NCBI GenBank assembly: GCA_041659565.1
Contig: JBAZXZ010000001.1
Span: 62,001-126,000, forward strand
Direction of reading: 5' to 3'
DNA from: Altimarinus sp041659565
Lineage (GTDB): Bacteria > Patescibacteriota > Gracilibacteria > BD1-5 > UBA6164
DNA: 64,000 nucleotides
Below the pieces are notes generated by a model. The model was not told the DNA's origin, did not search any database, and was given only the letters and a program-made list of their open reading frames with translations. Below, in pieces: positions 28,014 to 40,175 of this stretch. Positions within the stretch are counted from its first letter, which is position 1. Every line of letters begins with the position of its first letter. The position numbers were made by a program, and so were the translations under genes.

Positions 28014-28673
28014 TTAGGTTATTTGTTTTCGAATCTTATTTATTATACTTTGAAAATATCTTTTATTTTTTGAAAATACTTTTGATTTTATAGGATCTAA
28101 AATATTTCTCTCAAATATATTTATATCCATAAATTCTATTTTTTCAACTTCTTTTTCATCTAACTTAAAATTAGTGTTATCATCTATTTTTAATAGATAT
28201 GCAAAAATTAACTCTTTATTTAATCATTTTTCACTTCAAACTTTTCATTTAGTTTTTTTATATATTCATAATGGGATTAAATCACTTTCATTTATAGTTA
28301 TTCATAATTCTTCAAATGTTTCTCTAACTCATCATTGTTTTGGAGATTCTGTTGTTCTTATATGTCATGCAGCAGAAATAGACCATTTTTCTTTTTTTGA
28401 TTTACTTAGTGATCTTTTTTGTAATCATATTTTTCAATCTGGTTTCAAAATCCAAACATGTGCAACTCAATGAAGAGCTCATATCTCGTGAGCTTCTTTT
28501 ATTCCCATAGTTTTAATAACTTTTATCTTTTTCTTATTTTTGTAACTTTCTTCATCTAATATATCAATAATTTCTTCAACCTTCTTTATTGTATCATTAA
28601 CTAATAAAGAAGGTTCTCATTCATCGGTTTTTTGTTGATTTTCTATTAATGATTCAATATTTTCTTTTCACAT
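28014..28673 (-). CDS. Nudix hydrolase (isopentenyl-diphosphate isomerase-like layout)
   Basis: The 219 residues contain a complete Nudix box, GHIRTTESPKQGGVRETFEE followed by LGI, fitting G-x5-E-x7-R-E-x-x-E-E-x-G. Preceding it, VAHVWILKPDGKIGLQKRS and WSISAAGH match the isopentenyl-diphosphate isomerase-like Nudix subgroup. Nudix enzymes cleave or rearrange diphosphate-linked compounds. The second codon is TGA (Met-Gly). It leads a two-gene transcript with the GHMP-like protein. Substrate is not visible; isomerase catalytic residues were not confirmed. Confidence 0.85.
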
Positions 28674-28882
28674 AATTTTTTTTAATTAATTTATATTATT
28701 TTAACATAAAGTGTTATATAAATCAAAAAGTTGAAATAAATTGAAAAAATAAAGAAAAATATTTTTTAAATGAATATAATTTTAAAATTGATAGCTTATT
28801 TCTTTTTCTTAGATTTTTCTATTTTTTTCTTGTTTTTTTCTTATACTATTTGATTGTTTAAAATATTAAAAATAGATATAAA

Positions 28883-29182
28883 ATGATTAATAATAATAAG
28901 GAAAATATAATAAATCTTATAAGAAGTAATTCTGATGAAGATGCTAAAAAACTGATAAAATGAGTTGCAGTAGATTTTGTAGATATTAAAAAAGATACTT
29001 TGGGAATGTATGAATTTTTTAGTGGAATTTATGATGAGCTTTTTTATGAAATTATTTTTAATAAAATTGAAATTTCAAATAATACTAAAAAACTTCTTGA
29101 AACTCTAGCAACTCCTATTTATAAAAAGACAGAATTAGAACAAAATAAGATATTAACCAGAAATCATATTCTGAAAAAATAG
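28883..29182 (+). CDS. hypothetical protein
   Basis: The 99-residue hydrophilic helical protein starts MINNNKENIINLIRSNSDED and has one TGA glycine. No known family. It lies alone on the plus strand, divergent from the Nudix-GHMP operon with a 209-base AT-rich intergenic region that must hold both promoters; nothing else was recognised in it. It ends 29 bases before the stop of the convergent transglutaminase gene. Confidence 0.6.
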
Positions 29183-29211
29183 TAATTTATAGAAAATGAT
29201 TACTAATATTC

Positions 29212-31074
29212 TTAATTTAGTCCTAACTCATAAACTAATCTATATTCATAAATTCAGTTTCATAAATCCCATTTGAATATAGATTTATTGCTTAAATCAT
29301 AATTTATAGTACTTAAAACATCTTTTATATTACTTTCTTCAAGTCTGTAATATTTAAATTGTCTAATATAAATTTTTACTCAATTCTTGTAAAAACTCAT
29401 ATCACTTCAGTTTACATCATATGTAGTAATTAAGTTTTTAAATGTAGATATATTTATTACATCATTATAGTTTAAACCATTTTTATACATCATCAAAGTA
29501 TATTTCATAAGATTATATCAGGAATCTTTGTATTTACTTACGAGATTAAATAGATTTTTGTTAACTATATTTTCTAATTCAACTTGTGATTTTGTTTTTA
29601 ATTCTTCAGGTAAATCAGATACATTATATCTGTTTGTATAAAATAAATCTTCAGGTAATTTATAATAAACATATTCATTAAATTCTTTAGTTTTATTATT
29701 TCAAATTGGGTCATCAAAAGTAGGATCATAATAATATCCTCATATTTTTACCCAAGCATGTCATACTTTTGGGAAATCTGGAGCATTAAGCACAAATCAT
29801 CTTATTACTTCTACATCTTCAATTCATGCAAACATAAGCATATAAGACATAAGTTTTACATATCATTCACAAACTCAGTCTTTATTTTTATATGTATCAA
29901 TTCAAGAAAATATTTCTTTTTTACTTAAATCTATTGGATTGGTATAAGTAATATTTTTTAAAATATAATTATAAATTTTTTTGATTTTTTCTTCTTTTGT
30001 TAATCAAGTTGTAAGATTCTCAGTTATACTTTTTAACTCTAAAAAGTATTTATCAGTTTCATGAGTTAGACTTTTTTTATCATCAATAACAAAAGATAAA
30101 AATAAATCTTTGTCTTTAATATTTTTGATTATATCTAGGTTTATAAGTTTTTCTTCTGTAAAATTACTAATAAAAACATAATCATTTCAGTTTTTATATA
30201 AGACAATATCTTTTGTATTTAATCATATAGAATCTAGATTTTTTATGTAAAATCAATAATTATCTTTTATGTAACTAAAATTTTGAAATTTGTAATAATA
30301 GTAATTTGAATTATTTTTATAATAAGTAGTTCAACTATTTGTAATAAATCATTTAAATAAATTATAGCTTTCTGAATAAGGAATTTTATCTTCTATTTCA
30401 TAATTTTCAATAAATAAGTATTTTCAATTATAAATTAGAATATATCAATTTTTTGAATTAAATAAAATATAATTTTCTTCTGTAATTTCATAATAACTAG
30501 TGAAAATTATTCTTTTTATTTTATTATTTTCTAAAAACTCAAATAAATGATTTTCATTATCTTGAATAGAGTATAAAAATTTTCTATTTGTTGATAATAC
30601 ATTTGATATAAAATTCGGTAAAGCGAATGAATTTTTAAAATCAATAAATTTTTGTTTTTCTTTTTTTTCTAATTCTATTTGTTTGTAATCAATATTATAA
30701 GAAGTATTGTTTAGTATATTTGTTTTTGAAATTGGATTTTTTTCTAATTCTGTTTTTAATATGTTAGTATAATAGCTATTATCTATTTTTGATTTTATTT
30801 CTTTAATTTGTGCATTATTTAAATCACTTAATTCTTTTAGTAAAATTATAGATTTAGTACTTATATTTTTTATTTTTAGAGTTGTATCAATTTTTGCTTT
30901 TACTTTTTGTAATATAATCAATTGACTATCTTCTGATTTTACTTTATTTTCTAATTTTACTATAAATTTATTGTATGCTTTTATTAAAGGTGAACTAGTT
31001 CCTAATGCAAAAACTCAATTATATGAAAAAACTGAACATATAATTAAAGTAAGAATTAAAATAATTTTTTTCAT
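29212..31074 (-). CDS. secreted transglutaminase-like protein
   Basis: The 620-residue protein has an N-terminal signal sequence (IILILTLIICSVFSYNGVFA). A long helical region follows to about residue 250. The transglutaminase-like core is at about residues 410-500. The Cys is in DGVCEGYVKLMSYMLMFAGI, the His in FPKVGHAWVKIGGYYYDPTF and the Asp in the same segment, so the C-H-D triad is complete. Such domains act as proteases or cross-linking enzymes in the cell envelope. It is 35 bases after the CtpA gene and probably co-transcribed. The motif glycines in GHAW and IGGYY are partly TGA. Confidence 0.85.
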
Positions 31075-31109
31075 AATTTCAAATTTTTTTAATATTTTTA
31101 GTATTAGTA

Positions 31110-32684
31110 TTATTTAGCCATTTGTATAGCTTTTTCTAATTGAGAATCATATCATTCTTTGTATTTTACTTCATCAATTTTTTCTTCTATATCTGGATTT
31201 ATTCATACTAAATCAATTCAAGTTTCAGTTTTTCATGTAAACCATTTTGCTATAGTATATTTTAAAGCTGATCAATCATCATAAGGTTTTAAAGTTTGAA
31301 CAGATCATTTTCAGTAAGTTTTTTCTCAAATTAGTGTAGCTTCAGGATAATAATCTTTTATTGTTCAAATCATTATTTCTGATGCTGAAGCAGTTCCAGA
31401 ATTTTGTAATATTATTATTTTATATTTTGAGAAATCTATTAAATCATATCATCTTGATGTAGCAACTGTTTTAAAGTCTCTGTATTTTATAACTGCTGTA
31501 GGATTACCTTCTGGTACAAAAAATCAAAGCATATCTGTTACTTGATCTAAGTATCATCCAGGATTATTTCTTAAATCTAGTATTAAAGTAGTTATATTAT
31601 TGTTTTCTTTCATTGAATTTAATGCTGATTCAAATTCTTCTTTTACTGAATCTCAAAAAGTTTTTATTTGTATGTAAAATATTTTATTATTAACTATTTT
31701 ATGTTCTACTTCTTTTATTACTATTTTAGCTCTTGCTATTTCAATTACTAAAGTTTCTTCTCATCTTTTTACAGTTAGTTTAACCTTTGTTCAAGCAGGT
31801 CATTTTATCCAAGATACTACTTCTTGTAGAGTATTTTCTTTTGTTATTTCTTTAGAGTCAACAAATGTAACTATATCTCATCATTTTAATCAAGCTAGTT
31901 CAGCTGGAGTTCATGAAATAGCAGAAATAATTTTAAATTCTCAAGGAGTTTCCATATCTACATATGCTCATATTCATTCATATTTACCATTTAAATCTGC
32001 ATCAAAATTATTTTTTTCAGTTGGTGGAAAATAAGTAGTAAATTTATCATCTGTTCATTTAGTTAATCAATCTATTGCAGAGTTGATCAATTTATCTTCT
32101 GTTAATTTATCTTTATCATAATGAGAAGTAAGTAATGTCTCATATACATCTGTAAAAATTTTTTGTTTCAAAGATGTATTTTTTTCTTTATTATCTTTTT
32201 CATATAATTGTTCTTGAAATTTTTCCAATTCTTGCATTATATTTACTAAGTCAAATTTCTTAGTATTTCTTTTCTTTAAATTTGATTCTGTTTCGTCACT
32301 AGGAATAGCATATAGATTTAATTTAGTATCTATAAAATTATAAAAAGTATATGCATTTAACGGTCTTTTTGGAAATAATTTTATATCTTTATTCTCAATA
32401 ATATCAGAATATACAAGTATTTGTAATGCTTCTTTTAATACTGAATCATTACCAACATCTTTAAAATTTAGATTTATATATTGATATGTTTTAGGAATAT
32501 CATTTTTATAATTATTTGCAATAAATCTAAAGAAATCTCTTCTTGTTATTTCTGTTTCATCTTTAGTAATTACTTTTGTTTCTGATACTGGTAAAATCTG
32601 GATTTCAATTGCTTGAGATTGAGAAAAGTATAGAAAACTAGAGAAAAATAGTACAAAATATACACTTAAATTTTTAAATTTCAT
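31110..32684 (-). CDS. ctpA: C-terminal processing peptidase, S41 family
   Basis: The 524 residues start with a signal peptide ending near residue 25 (SFLYFSQSQAIE). A helical N-terminal region precedes a PDZ domain (about 215-300, GIGAYVDMETPGEFKIISAI and AGLKGGDIVTFVDSKEI). The protease domain has LILDLRNNPGGYLDQVTDML, the nucleophile Ser in NSGTASASEIMIG (about residue 420) and the catalytic Lys in GEKTYGKGSVQTL. CtpA-type enzymes trim exported proteins. Length and order are standard. Transcribed into the transglutaminase gene. Confidence 0.93.
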
Positions 32685-32860
32685 AATTTTTGTTTTATAG
32701 TAAATAAAGTTTGTAGAATTTTATACAAAAATAAGCAAAAAACTAATATTTTTATAAAAAGAATTTTACTATTTTTATTATTGTTGTAAAGATTATTGAC
32801 TTTTATAATTTAATGTTTATATTGTAAAATATAAAACTAAATTTTTAACAAACTAACATT

Positions 32861-33907
32861 ATGAACAGTAAACTACAAAATCCAGATTTCTTATCTGAAA
32901 GACAAGAATGTAATTATATTTATCAGATATTAGGACATTCTGCAATATTTAATCCTCTTGTTTCTTGTGTATTTCCAAATTTACAAGCGATACCAAATAA
33001 GAGAGAGGAAAGAGAATTATTTTTACATCAACCAGAGAATACTCAACAAATTTTAGATTTTTTTAAAGAACAAGAAAATTGGGGTTTATTTGAGGCTGAA
33101 CTTATAGGTTTTTATCAAACTCATAAAGAATCTTTAAAGCCAACAGAAGCTCAAAGAAATATCGTTGGGATAGCAATATGAGCGATAAAAAAATATATAT
33201 TGCATTTAAATAAGGCAAAACCAAATTTATCAGTAAATGATACAACTGATAAAGTAAAATGATTACAAAAAAGTTTTCAATCTCTTGTTTCAAAGCAATT
33301 ACCAAACAAAGAAATTTTGTCTGATATAGGATGAAATATACTTAAAAATTGTGAATCTTGAAAAAAAGAATTATTATTTAATAAAGAAGTTGCAAAAGTA
33401 CAAGGAAGATTTATTGATGTAGAAACAAGAGTTCCTATTGTTATACAATGAAAATATATTATTACTAATATTATTGGTGATAATAATTCCTTTAAAAAGG
33501 TACAACTTTATGATATAGTTAAAAAACATTCTATGGAAAGATATCTAAAAGATGATTTCACTTTACTTACTGATAATCAATGAAATGAGTTAATTGAAAT
33601 AATGGAAAAAAATCCTGATAGACTTTTTTGAAAAGAAGTTAAGAATATTAAAGTTGCAAAAAAAATCTCTGAAAAAATAACTGAATCATTATATAAATTA
33701 ACAGATTCTGAATTTAATACTTTAAGAGATGAAAAATGAAATGAAATTATAAGATTTTATCAATTGAAAGGTAATGCTTATATAATATTTACTATAGATG
33801 AAGATAGTCATAAAATAATAACTTTTTATGAAAAAGAATGAAATGAAATAAAGTGATTTTTTAGAAAATTATGATGGAGTTTTATATATGTTGTAGGAAA
33901 TTTTTAA
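32861..33907 (+). CDS. hypothetical protein
   Basis: The 348-residue protein has no signal peptide or membrane helix and no recognised family. The first 106 residues use only GGN glycine codons; TGA appears thereafter. A promoter-like TTGACT (32796-32801) with TATATT 16 bp further lies upstream. The start region (about 32840-32876) is closely repeated before the next gene (33920-33956), which suggests the two genes arose from, or were placed behind, a duplicated expression signal. Confidence 0.65.
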
Positions 33908-33940
33908 TAAATACCTTTTAATTTTTAACAAATTAACATT

Positions 33941-34204
33941 ATGAACAATAAACAACAAGAACAATTATTACTTGAATTAGCAGGACAATCTGCTAACTGA
34001 AATGATACATTATATTTTCAAAATTTACAACCAAAATATAAATTAGCAATTCAAGAACTCATAGAGCAATCTGGAATTGAAGAATGAGATATTAATTTTG
34101 GGGTTAAAAATGAATGAATACTAAAAATATTAAAAAATACTAATTGATGTCTAATAACAGTGATAACTCCAACTGATGATATTTGAAGGAATTATTTGAA
34201 TTAA
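33941..34204 (+). CDS. hypothetical small protein
   Basis: The 87 residues (starting MNNKQQEQLLLELAGQSANG) have no known family. The sequence before and over its start is nearly the same as that of the preceding gene (AATTTTTAACAAA-TAACATTATGAACA). Its TAA stop overlaps the stop of the convergent htpG gene in the shared TTAA at 34201-34204. Confidence 0.6.
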
Positions 34205-36105
34205 CTCTCAATAAAATTATTTACTCTATTAATAAATCATTTGTAATCTTGTAACTCTCATCATTCTAGTAAAATCGCTTGTTCGTAAGTATACAACATT
34301 AGATTTTTTAATTTTTCTGATTTTAAATCATTTTTAAATTCTTCAAGCATCATTTTTACAATTTTGTGATTTGTATTTAATTCTAGGATTTTTTTATTTT
34401 CAGAGACTTGTTGTCACATTGCTTTCATCATTTTCTCCATTTGAGGAGTTAATCATCATTCTTTTATTGTTAGAGCTCATAGATTATCTCAAAGTCTTGT
34501 TGAAAGTTTTACTGCTTCAAGTTTATCACTTCAGATGGTATTTTTTAAAAGCTCAAATAAATCTTTAAACTCTTTTTTATCTTCTTCTATTTTTTCTTTT
34601 GTATTTTCATCCTCATCTATTTCTAAATCTGATTTCGTAATTGATACAAGGCTATTTCATTTATATTCAGTAAGTACTTGGATTAGCCATTCATCAATTG
34701 GATCAGTAAGAAGTAATACATCAATTTCTTTTTTTCTAAATTGGTCAATATAAGGATTTGCTAGTGCTTCACTCTCGGATTTTGCAGTTATATAATAGAT
34801 AGTTTTTACTTCTTTTTCATCTTTTATAATAGCTTTTGATTTTTCTAAATATTCATCAAGAGTTATTTCTTTTTCACTTAATAAAGTTTTAAATTTTATT
34901 ATTTCAGCAAGTTTTTCTCTAAGTTCTGTCTCATAGTAGATTCATTCTTTTAAAAATCTAGAATAATTTGATAAAAATTCATCATATTCTTTATTTTCTT
35001 TCATTTCTAAAGCTAATTTATCTATGATCTTTTTTGTTAGAGATTTTTTTATTTTATCAAGAGTTTGGTTTGATTGAAGCATTTCTCTTGAAATATTTAG
35101 AGGTAAATCATTAGTCGAAATTATTCCAGAAACAAATCTAAGCCAAACTGGTAATAAATCTTTAGCTTGTTCTAAAATAAGTACATTTTGTACAAAAAGT
35201 TTTGGACCATAATCTTTACTTGCATCATCATTATTGTTGAACATATTCTTTTTTGTTGGAATAAAAAGAATTGATTTATAACTTATTGCTCATTCAGTAT
35301 TTAGGTGTATATGAGTCAGAGGTTTTGCAAAATCATAACTAATACTTGAGTAAAATTCATTGTATTCTTCATCTTTAATCTCTGATTTTTGTTTATCCCA
35401 AATAGGTTTAGTTTGATTTATTTGTTCTAGTTTTCTATTATCTTTGTTTGTAGATTCCGGATCGGTGTCCGGAATGACAGAAGAAGGCATCAAAATAGGC
35501 ACACTTATATAATTTGAATATTTTTTAATTAATTCTCTTAATTTCCAATCTTCTAAAAATTCTTTTTCACTTTCTTTTATATAGATTTTTATAGTTGTTC
35601 ATCTATTTTCTTTTTCTCATTCATTAAGTTCAAACTTTCATTTCCCTTCTGATGTCCAGATTATAGATTTTTCACTCTCATTTGATTTTGTTTCTAATTC
35701 TACATTTGAGGCAATCATAAATACAGAATAAAATCAAACTCAAAATTGTCCTATTAGATTATTTTGTTCTTTACTTTCTTGAAGTTTTTCTAAAAAATCT
35801 TTTGTTCCAGACTTTGCAATTGTTCAAATATTTTGAATTACTTCATCTTTTGTCATACCTATACCATTATCTTCAATAGTAACAATGCTATTTGCTTTAT
35901 CTATATTTATTTTTATTTCAAATTTATTATTATCTCACAAGTAATTTACATCTGTTATAGATTTAATACGAGCTTTATCTATTGCATCAGATGCATTTGA
36001 TACTAGTTCCCTCAAAAATATTTCTTTATTAGAATAAATACTGTGAGTTAATAACTCTAAAAGTCTCTCAGTTTCAGCTTCAAAATTGTATGTTTTTTTA
36101 GTCAT
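34201..36105 (-). CDS. htpG: molecular chaperone HtpG (Hsp90)
   Basis: The 634-residue protein has the GHKL ATPase domain: FLRELVSNASDAIDKARIKS (ATP Asn/Asp), VTIEDNGIGMTKDEV and LIGQFGVGFYSVFM. Middle and C-terminal Hsp90 regions follow (LPLNISREMLQSNQTLDKIK). It folds and remodels client proteins. Residues about 202-220 carry an insert, PSSVIPDTDPESTN, encoded by a palindromic repeat (35453-35480). The insert falls at a surface loop between domains. Two adjacent frames show no break, so the gene is probably functional. It ends in the TTAA shared with the convergent small gene. Confidence 0.96.
35453..35480. repeat. palindromic repeat inserted inside htpG
   Basis: A perfect 8-bp stem ATTCCGGA/TCCGGAAT (35454-35461 and 35468-35475) with a six-base loop is followed by GACAG. 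The layout matches the other dispersed units (stem then GAC/GACAG). The length keeps the htpG frame open. It adds a short peptide not found in Hsp90 proteins generally. Confidence 0.75.
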
Positions 36106-36130
36106 ATTTATTATAATTATAAAATAAAAT

Positions 36131-36155
36131 TAGCACCTATGTTTTATAAGTGCTA
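36131..36155 (-). terminator. hairpin downstream of the 36292-37038 gene
   Basis: TAGCAC (36131-36136) pairs with GTGCTA (36150-36155), with partial pairing inside (CTAT/ATAAG), followed on the minus strand by an A/T run. It lies between the htpG start and the upstream minus-strand gene. Confidence 0.55.
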
Positions 36156-36291
36156 TATTATTTAGATTTTTTTAAATGTCAAAATTTATTTTATTGAATT
36201 TATTTAAAATATTTAAATTTTTTACTTCTGTTATGACTTTATAAATAATAAGAAAATATATTATTATTTAAATATTAGTATTAAGTATTTG

Positions 36292-37038
36292 TTATACATC
36301 ATTAATTATTTTTGATTTAATAATATATTTTTCAAAATAATCGTTTGGTAATAACGTAGCAATGCATCTTAGTATTTTTCCATCGGTAGTATTAAATGGC
36401 ATTTGATTAAATTGATAATCAAGATATCCATTATATATATCAATCGGAACTAATTCAGTTTTCATAATTATTAATATTTTCTGATTTATACCTGTATGAA
36501 TGAAAATTGGACCAATTCCACTATTATCGTGTTTTTTTAGAAATTCTTCGTAAAAAATAATTGCATTTGATTCATGAGCTAGATATCCAACAATTGTTGC
36601 ATATTCTGTTCTAACTCTTCCAAAAATAATATTTGGTTCGTTTGATTTTGGATTATTTAATGAAATTTCATTTAATGCAATTGTAATAGCAAAAAGTCAA
36701 ATTGTTTCTATTGGCGGAATATCAAATATTGAAAATTTCAAATCTTTTTTATTTATATATTTTTGTCCTTTAGTTCTCCAATGAACTCTTCAGTTATAAT
36801 GAAATGTAATATGATCAAGATTGGCATTATTATAAATAATTTTTCCAATATCATCATACATTGGCATATCAAGGTTTTTGTGTTCTTTTTTGGTTGGAAT
36901 TACAATAAATAATTCTTTTTTCTTAGGAGATACTGAAATCCAAAGCACATCATAAATTTCATTTTTAACACGATATGCAATTTTTAAGTGATCTTTTGTT
37001 AGTCGTTGATTTTTAAAATTATTTTCAACTTTACCCAT
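36292..37038 (-). CDS. hypothetical protein
   Basis: The 248-residue soluble protein starts MGKVENNFKNQRLTKDHLKI. It contains KKELFIVIPTKKEHKNLDMP and RVRTEYATIVGYLAHESNAI. No family was recognised. It uses several GGN glycine codons as well as TGA. It is the last gene of a minus-strand run that includes three small membrane or zinc-ribbon proteins, though a 76-base gap separates it from the next. Confidence 0.6.
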
Positions 37039-37114
37039 ATTATTACTATATAAAAATTATCAAAATTTTTAGAAATTATTTGAAAATTAAAAATAATGAA
37101 GTCTTTAATTTTTT

Positions 37115-37339
37115 TTATTTCTTCAATAATTCCAATCCTCAAAAAGGAAAAATAGCTCAAAAGAAAATTAAAAATAGTCAAAATAATACTAGAACTAAGT
37201 AAGTTCCCCCACTACCCAGATATTTTTCTGCCCAATACCAGTGACCTGTCCGGTCGTGAACATTTTTTCTAAACCTTATCATTAGAAATCATAATGATAT
37301 AAATAGAATAGCATAAAATATTTTTACTAAAATTATCAT
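37115..37339 (-). CDS. small two-helix membrane protein
   Basis: The 74 residues have two hydrophobic helices flanking a well-conserved-looking loop, HDRTGHWYWAEKYLGSGGTY. The loop is encoded with unusually high GC and with GGT, GGG and GGA rather than TGA. That suggests strong sequence constraint or a different origin. No functional family was recognised. Confidence 0.6.
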
Positions 37340-37345
37340 ATTTTA

Positions 37346-37669
37346 TTATTTACAAAATAATGTTTTGATTTGCTCAACTTTTTCTCTACTCAATTTAAAA
37401 CTTCAAATTTGGATTTCAGAGCTTCATGAAGCTTCTTTTGTTTGACTTGTTTCTGTTTTATTTAATAGAGGATTATTAAAAATTTGTGTATAGAAATCTC
37501 TTGCTATTGGCCAAAGATATAAATAAACATATAAAATATATGCAAGAATAAAAAGTCTAAAAAACCATTTAATAATGGTTTTTATCTTATTTGTTTTCTC
37601 TTCTTTTTTTATATAATCAAATATATAATCTATTTTTTCTGTAGTCGTTAAATTTGATTGTTCTGTCAT
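37346..37669 (-). CDS. hypothetical single-pass membrane protein
   Basis: The 107 residues have a central hydrophobic segment (FFRLFILAYILYVYLYLWPI) between a polar N-terminus and a basic C-terminal tail (GSFKLSREKVEQIKTLF). Standard-code reading would stop at residue 81. It lies 6 bases before the small membrane gene and 6 bases after the zinc-ribbon gene, so the three are an operon. Confidence 0.65.
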
Positions 37670-37675
37670 TATTTA

Positions 37676-38059
37676 TTATTGATTAAATAAATCCTGGGCA
37701 TTTAAATCATCATTTTTTAGTCTTTTATTTAAATCAACTATTTCTGTGTCAGTTATTTTTTTTGAGTTTGAAATTTGGTTATTATTTTGAGTTATTTGTC
37801 ATTTTATATTTTCTAGACTTTTTTTAAGTCAATCCATTCAATTTTCTCATACATTGATAGGAAGTATATTTACACTGTTTATTTCAGCTTTTATCATAGA
37901 ATGTTTTTTACAGTTTTGACATTCTATATCTATATTTACAGTATTTCAAGCTGCTCATACTATATCTACATAACTTTCTGATACTTCAGCATTACACATA
38001 GGACATTTGTATACTTTTATAAGTGACTCAAGCATTCATTTTAAAGTTTTGTAATTCAT
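37676..38059 (-). CDS. zinc-ribbon protein
   Basis: The 127-residue protein has a four-Cys ribbon: YKCPMCNAEVSES (C-x2-C) and later DIECQNCKKHSMIKAEI (C-x2-C), separated by about 27 residues, fitting one structural zinc site. The C-terminal half is a polar coiled coil (GLKKSLENIKGQITQNNN). The partner is unknown. It is first in a three-gene minus-strand set of membrane-associated proteins. Confidence 0.7.
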
Positions 38060-38296
38060 TTGTTTATTTTTAAATAATAATATTTATATTTCCTTAACTT
38101 AAATCTATTATAATATATTGTGACAAATTTCACAAAAGTTTTTGTATTAATTTACTTGACAAAAGTTAGACTAAAGATAAAAGCAAAAAGATTAAAGACT
38201 AAAAATAATAAACTTGATTTGAATTAATAGTTTAAATGCATAAAATATAATTTAATTTAAACTATTTAAAAAAAAGTATTTAAGAAATATAATTTT

Positions 38297-39022
38297 ATGA
38301 ATGAAAAGAAGTTTAAGATTCTTTTATTTAATATATGATATTGTAGTGGTATTAATTGAACATTACATCAATACTTACTAAAATCACATAAGTATACATA
38401 TATAAATAAAAAAAGTGCTAATACAATAATTGATAAATTTAAATCTATAATAAAAGAAGAAAAACCAGATTTGATTTGTCTCATTGAAATAAATAAATGA
38501 ATTAATTTTAAACATCTTATTAATGAGGATTATCCTTTTTATGATATAGAAACAAAATACGGTGAAAAATCATTATTGAGAAAAACACCGTTTTTTAGAA
38601 AAAAATCTAATGCATTTATATCAAAAACAAATCTTGATTTTAAAATACATTATTTAAAAGCTTGAACAAAAAAATTATTGTATGAAATATTTTTACCATG
38701 AGATATAAGTTTTGTATTTTGACATTTTTCATTGAATAAAAGTACAAGAAAAAAGCAATTTGATGAATTAAGTAATATGAATTTTAAGAATAAAAAAATA
38801 ATTATATGATGAGATTTTAACATATTTAAGTGAGTTGAAGAGATAAAACATCTTTGTAATAAAATGGATTTAGATATTGCTTATAATAAAGCTACATTTC
38901 CTTCATTCAGACCAAAATATATGCTTGATTTATTTTTAACAAGTAAAAATATTGATTTTGATTATAAAATCGTTAATACTAATATTTCAGATCATTTACC
39001 TGTAATTTTAGAAATTGGATAA
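38297..39022 (+). CDS. endonuclease/exonuclease/phosphatase family protein
   Basis: The 241-residue protein has the EEP fold motifs: ILLFNIGYCSGING at the N-terminus, IIKEEKPDLICLIEINKG (catalytic Glu about residue 65), NKKIIIGGDFNIFKG (D-F-N, about 170-180), MLDLFLTS and NTNISDHLPVILEIG at the end (D-H pair). These enzymes cleave phosphodiester bonds in nucleic acids or lipids. The lack of an AP-endonuclease-specific block and of a signal peptide leaves the substrate open. It is distinct from the exonuclease III gene at 61091. Confidence 0.85.
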
Positions 39023-39086
39023 TTTTATTTTTGCATAAAAAGTTTTAATAAATAATATATAAAAAGATTATTAATATATTTCTATT

Positions 39087-40004
39087 ATGCTATTCTCACA
39101 AGCTTATGATAAATTTCTAAATTGGTTAGAAGTAATCAAAAATAAATCTCCCAAGACTGTAGAGCAATACGATAGACATCTTAGGTATTTTGGGGAGTAT
39201 TTAAAAATAAAAAACGAAGACAATATAGATGTAGAAAAAATAGATTTGGATTTAGCAGAATGATTTAGATCATATATATACAAAAAATCAAAAAAACAAA
39301 TTTCAATTAAAACTGCAAATGCTTATATGATAACTCTTAGAAGCTTTTTAAAATATCTAGAAAAAACTTGAGTTAAAACACTTTCTCCTACTTCAATAGA
39401 TCTTATAAAGCAAGAAACAAGAAGAGTAGAATTTTTGACAGAGGAAGAACTTATTAGACTTTTTAATGTACCAGACAATAATACACTTGTTTGATCTCGT
39501 GATTTGGCTATTATGGAGTGTATATATTCTACTTGACTCAGAATTTCAGAACTAACAGCATTAAATAGAAATGATATAAATTTAGATACAAAAGAATTTG
39601 CAGTAAGATGAAAATGAAGAAAACTTAGAGTTGTTTATCTGACTCTAAAGGCTTGTGAATTGATAAAAAATTACTTAGATAAGAGAAATGATAACTATGC
39701 TCCCCTTTTTATCAGACATAATTTTAAAAGTGAAGATATAAAAAGTATAGATGAGGAAAGCTTAAGATTATCTAGATTTTTTATAACAAATTCAATAAAA
39801 AAATATGCTATAAAATGATGTATATTGAAAGATATTTCAGCTCATACATTGAGACATAGTTTTGCAACAACTTTACTTAATGCTTGAGCTGATTTAAGGA
39901 GTATTCAAGAAATGTTGGGACATGCAAGTATAACTACTACTCAGGTTTATACTCATGTGACAAATCCTAAATTAAAAGAGATTCATAATAAGTTTATGAA
40001 ATAA
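39087..40004 (+). CDS. xerC: tyrosine recombinase, XerC/XerD type
   Basis: This 305-residue protein has an N-terminal SAM-like core-binding domain (SPKTVEQYDRHLRYFGEYLK). The catalytic domain carries all active-site residues: Arg in STGLRISELTALNRND, Lys in GKGRKLRVVYL, the H-x-x-R box in SAHTLRHSFATTLLNAGADL, His in EMLGHASITTTQ and Tyr in VYTHV. It is full length and of chromosomal Xer size, so chromosome dimer resolution is the likely role. No att-like flanks suggest a mobile element, though a dispersed repeat begins 6 bases after the stop. XerC and XerD cannot be told apart here. Confidence 0.93.
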
Positions 40005-40009
40005 TACTT

Positions 40010-40100
40010 TGTCATCCTGAATGATAATGAAGGATCCCTTAAACGATAATAATTTAATAAAACAATGCTCAAGGGATACTTCGTTACTCTCAGTATGACA
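40010..40100. repeat. MITE-like palindromic repeat, about 90 bp
   Basis: The ends are inverted: TGTCATCCTGAATGATAATG...AAGGATCCCTT at the left and AAGGGATACTTCGTTACTCT...TATGACA at the right, so the RNA would fold into one long imperfect hairpin. It lies just after the xer gene stop and could end that transcript. A close relative is at 55801-55889. Confidence 0.8.
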
Positions 40101-40175
40101 GCTTGGAAAAAAATACTTGCAAAATCAATATTTATTATATACTTATATTTGAAGTTAATATATAATTTTAAAATT

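Noticed and set aside
39087..40100. Xer-type recombinase plus adjacent repeat as an integrated element
   Set aside because: The recombinase has chromosomal Xer length, its neighbours are housekeeping genes, and the repeat is a dispersed family rather than an att site.
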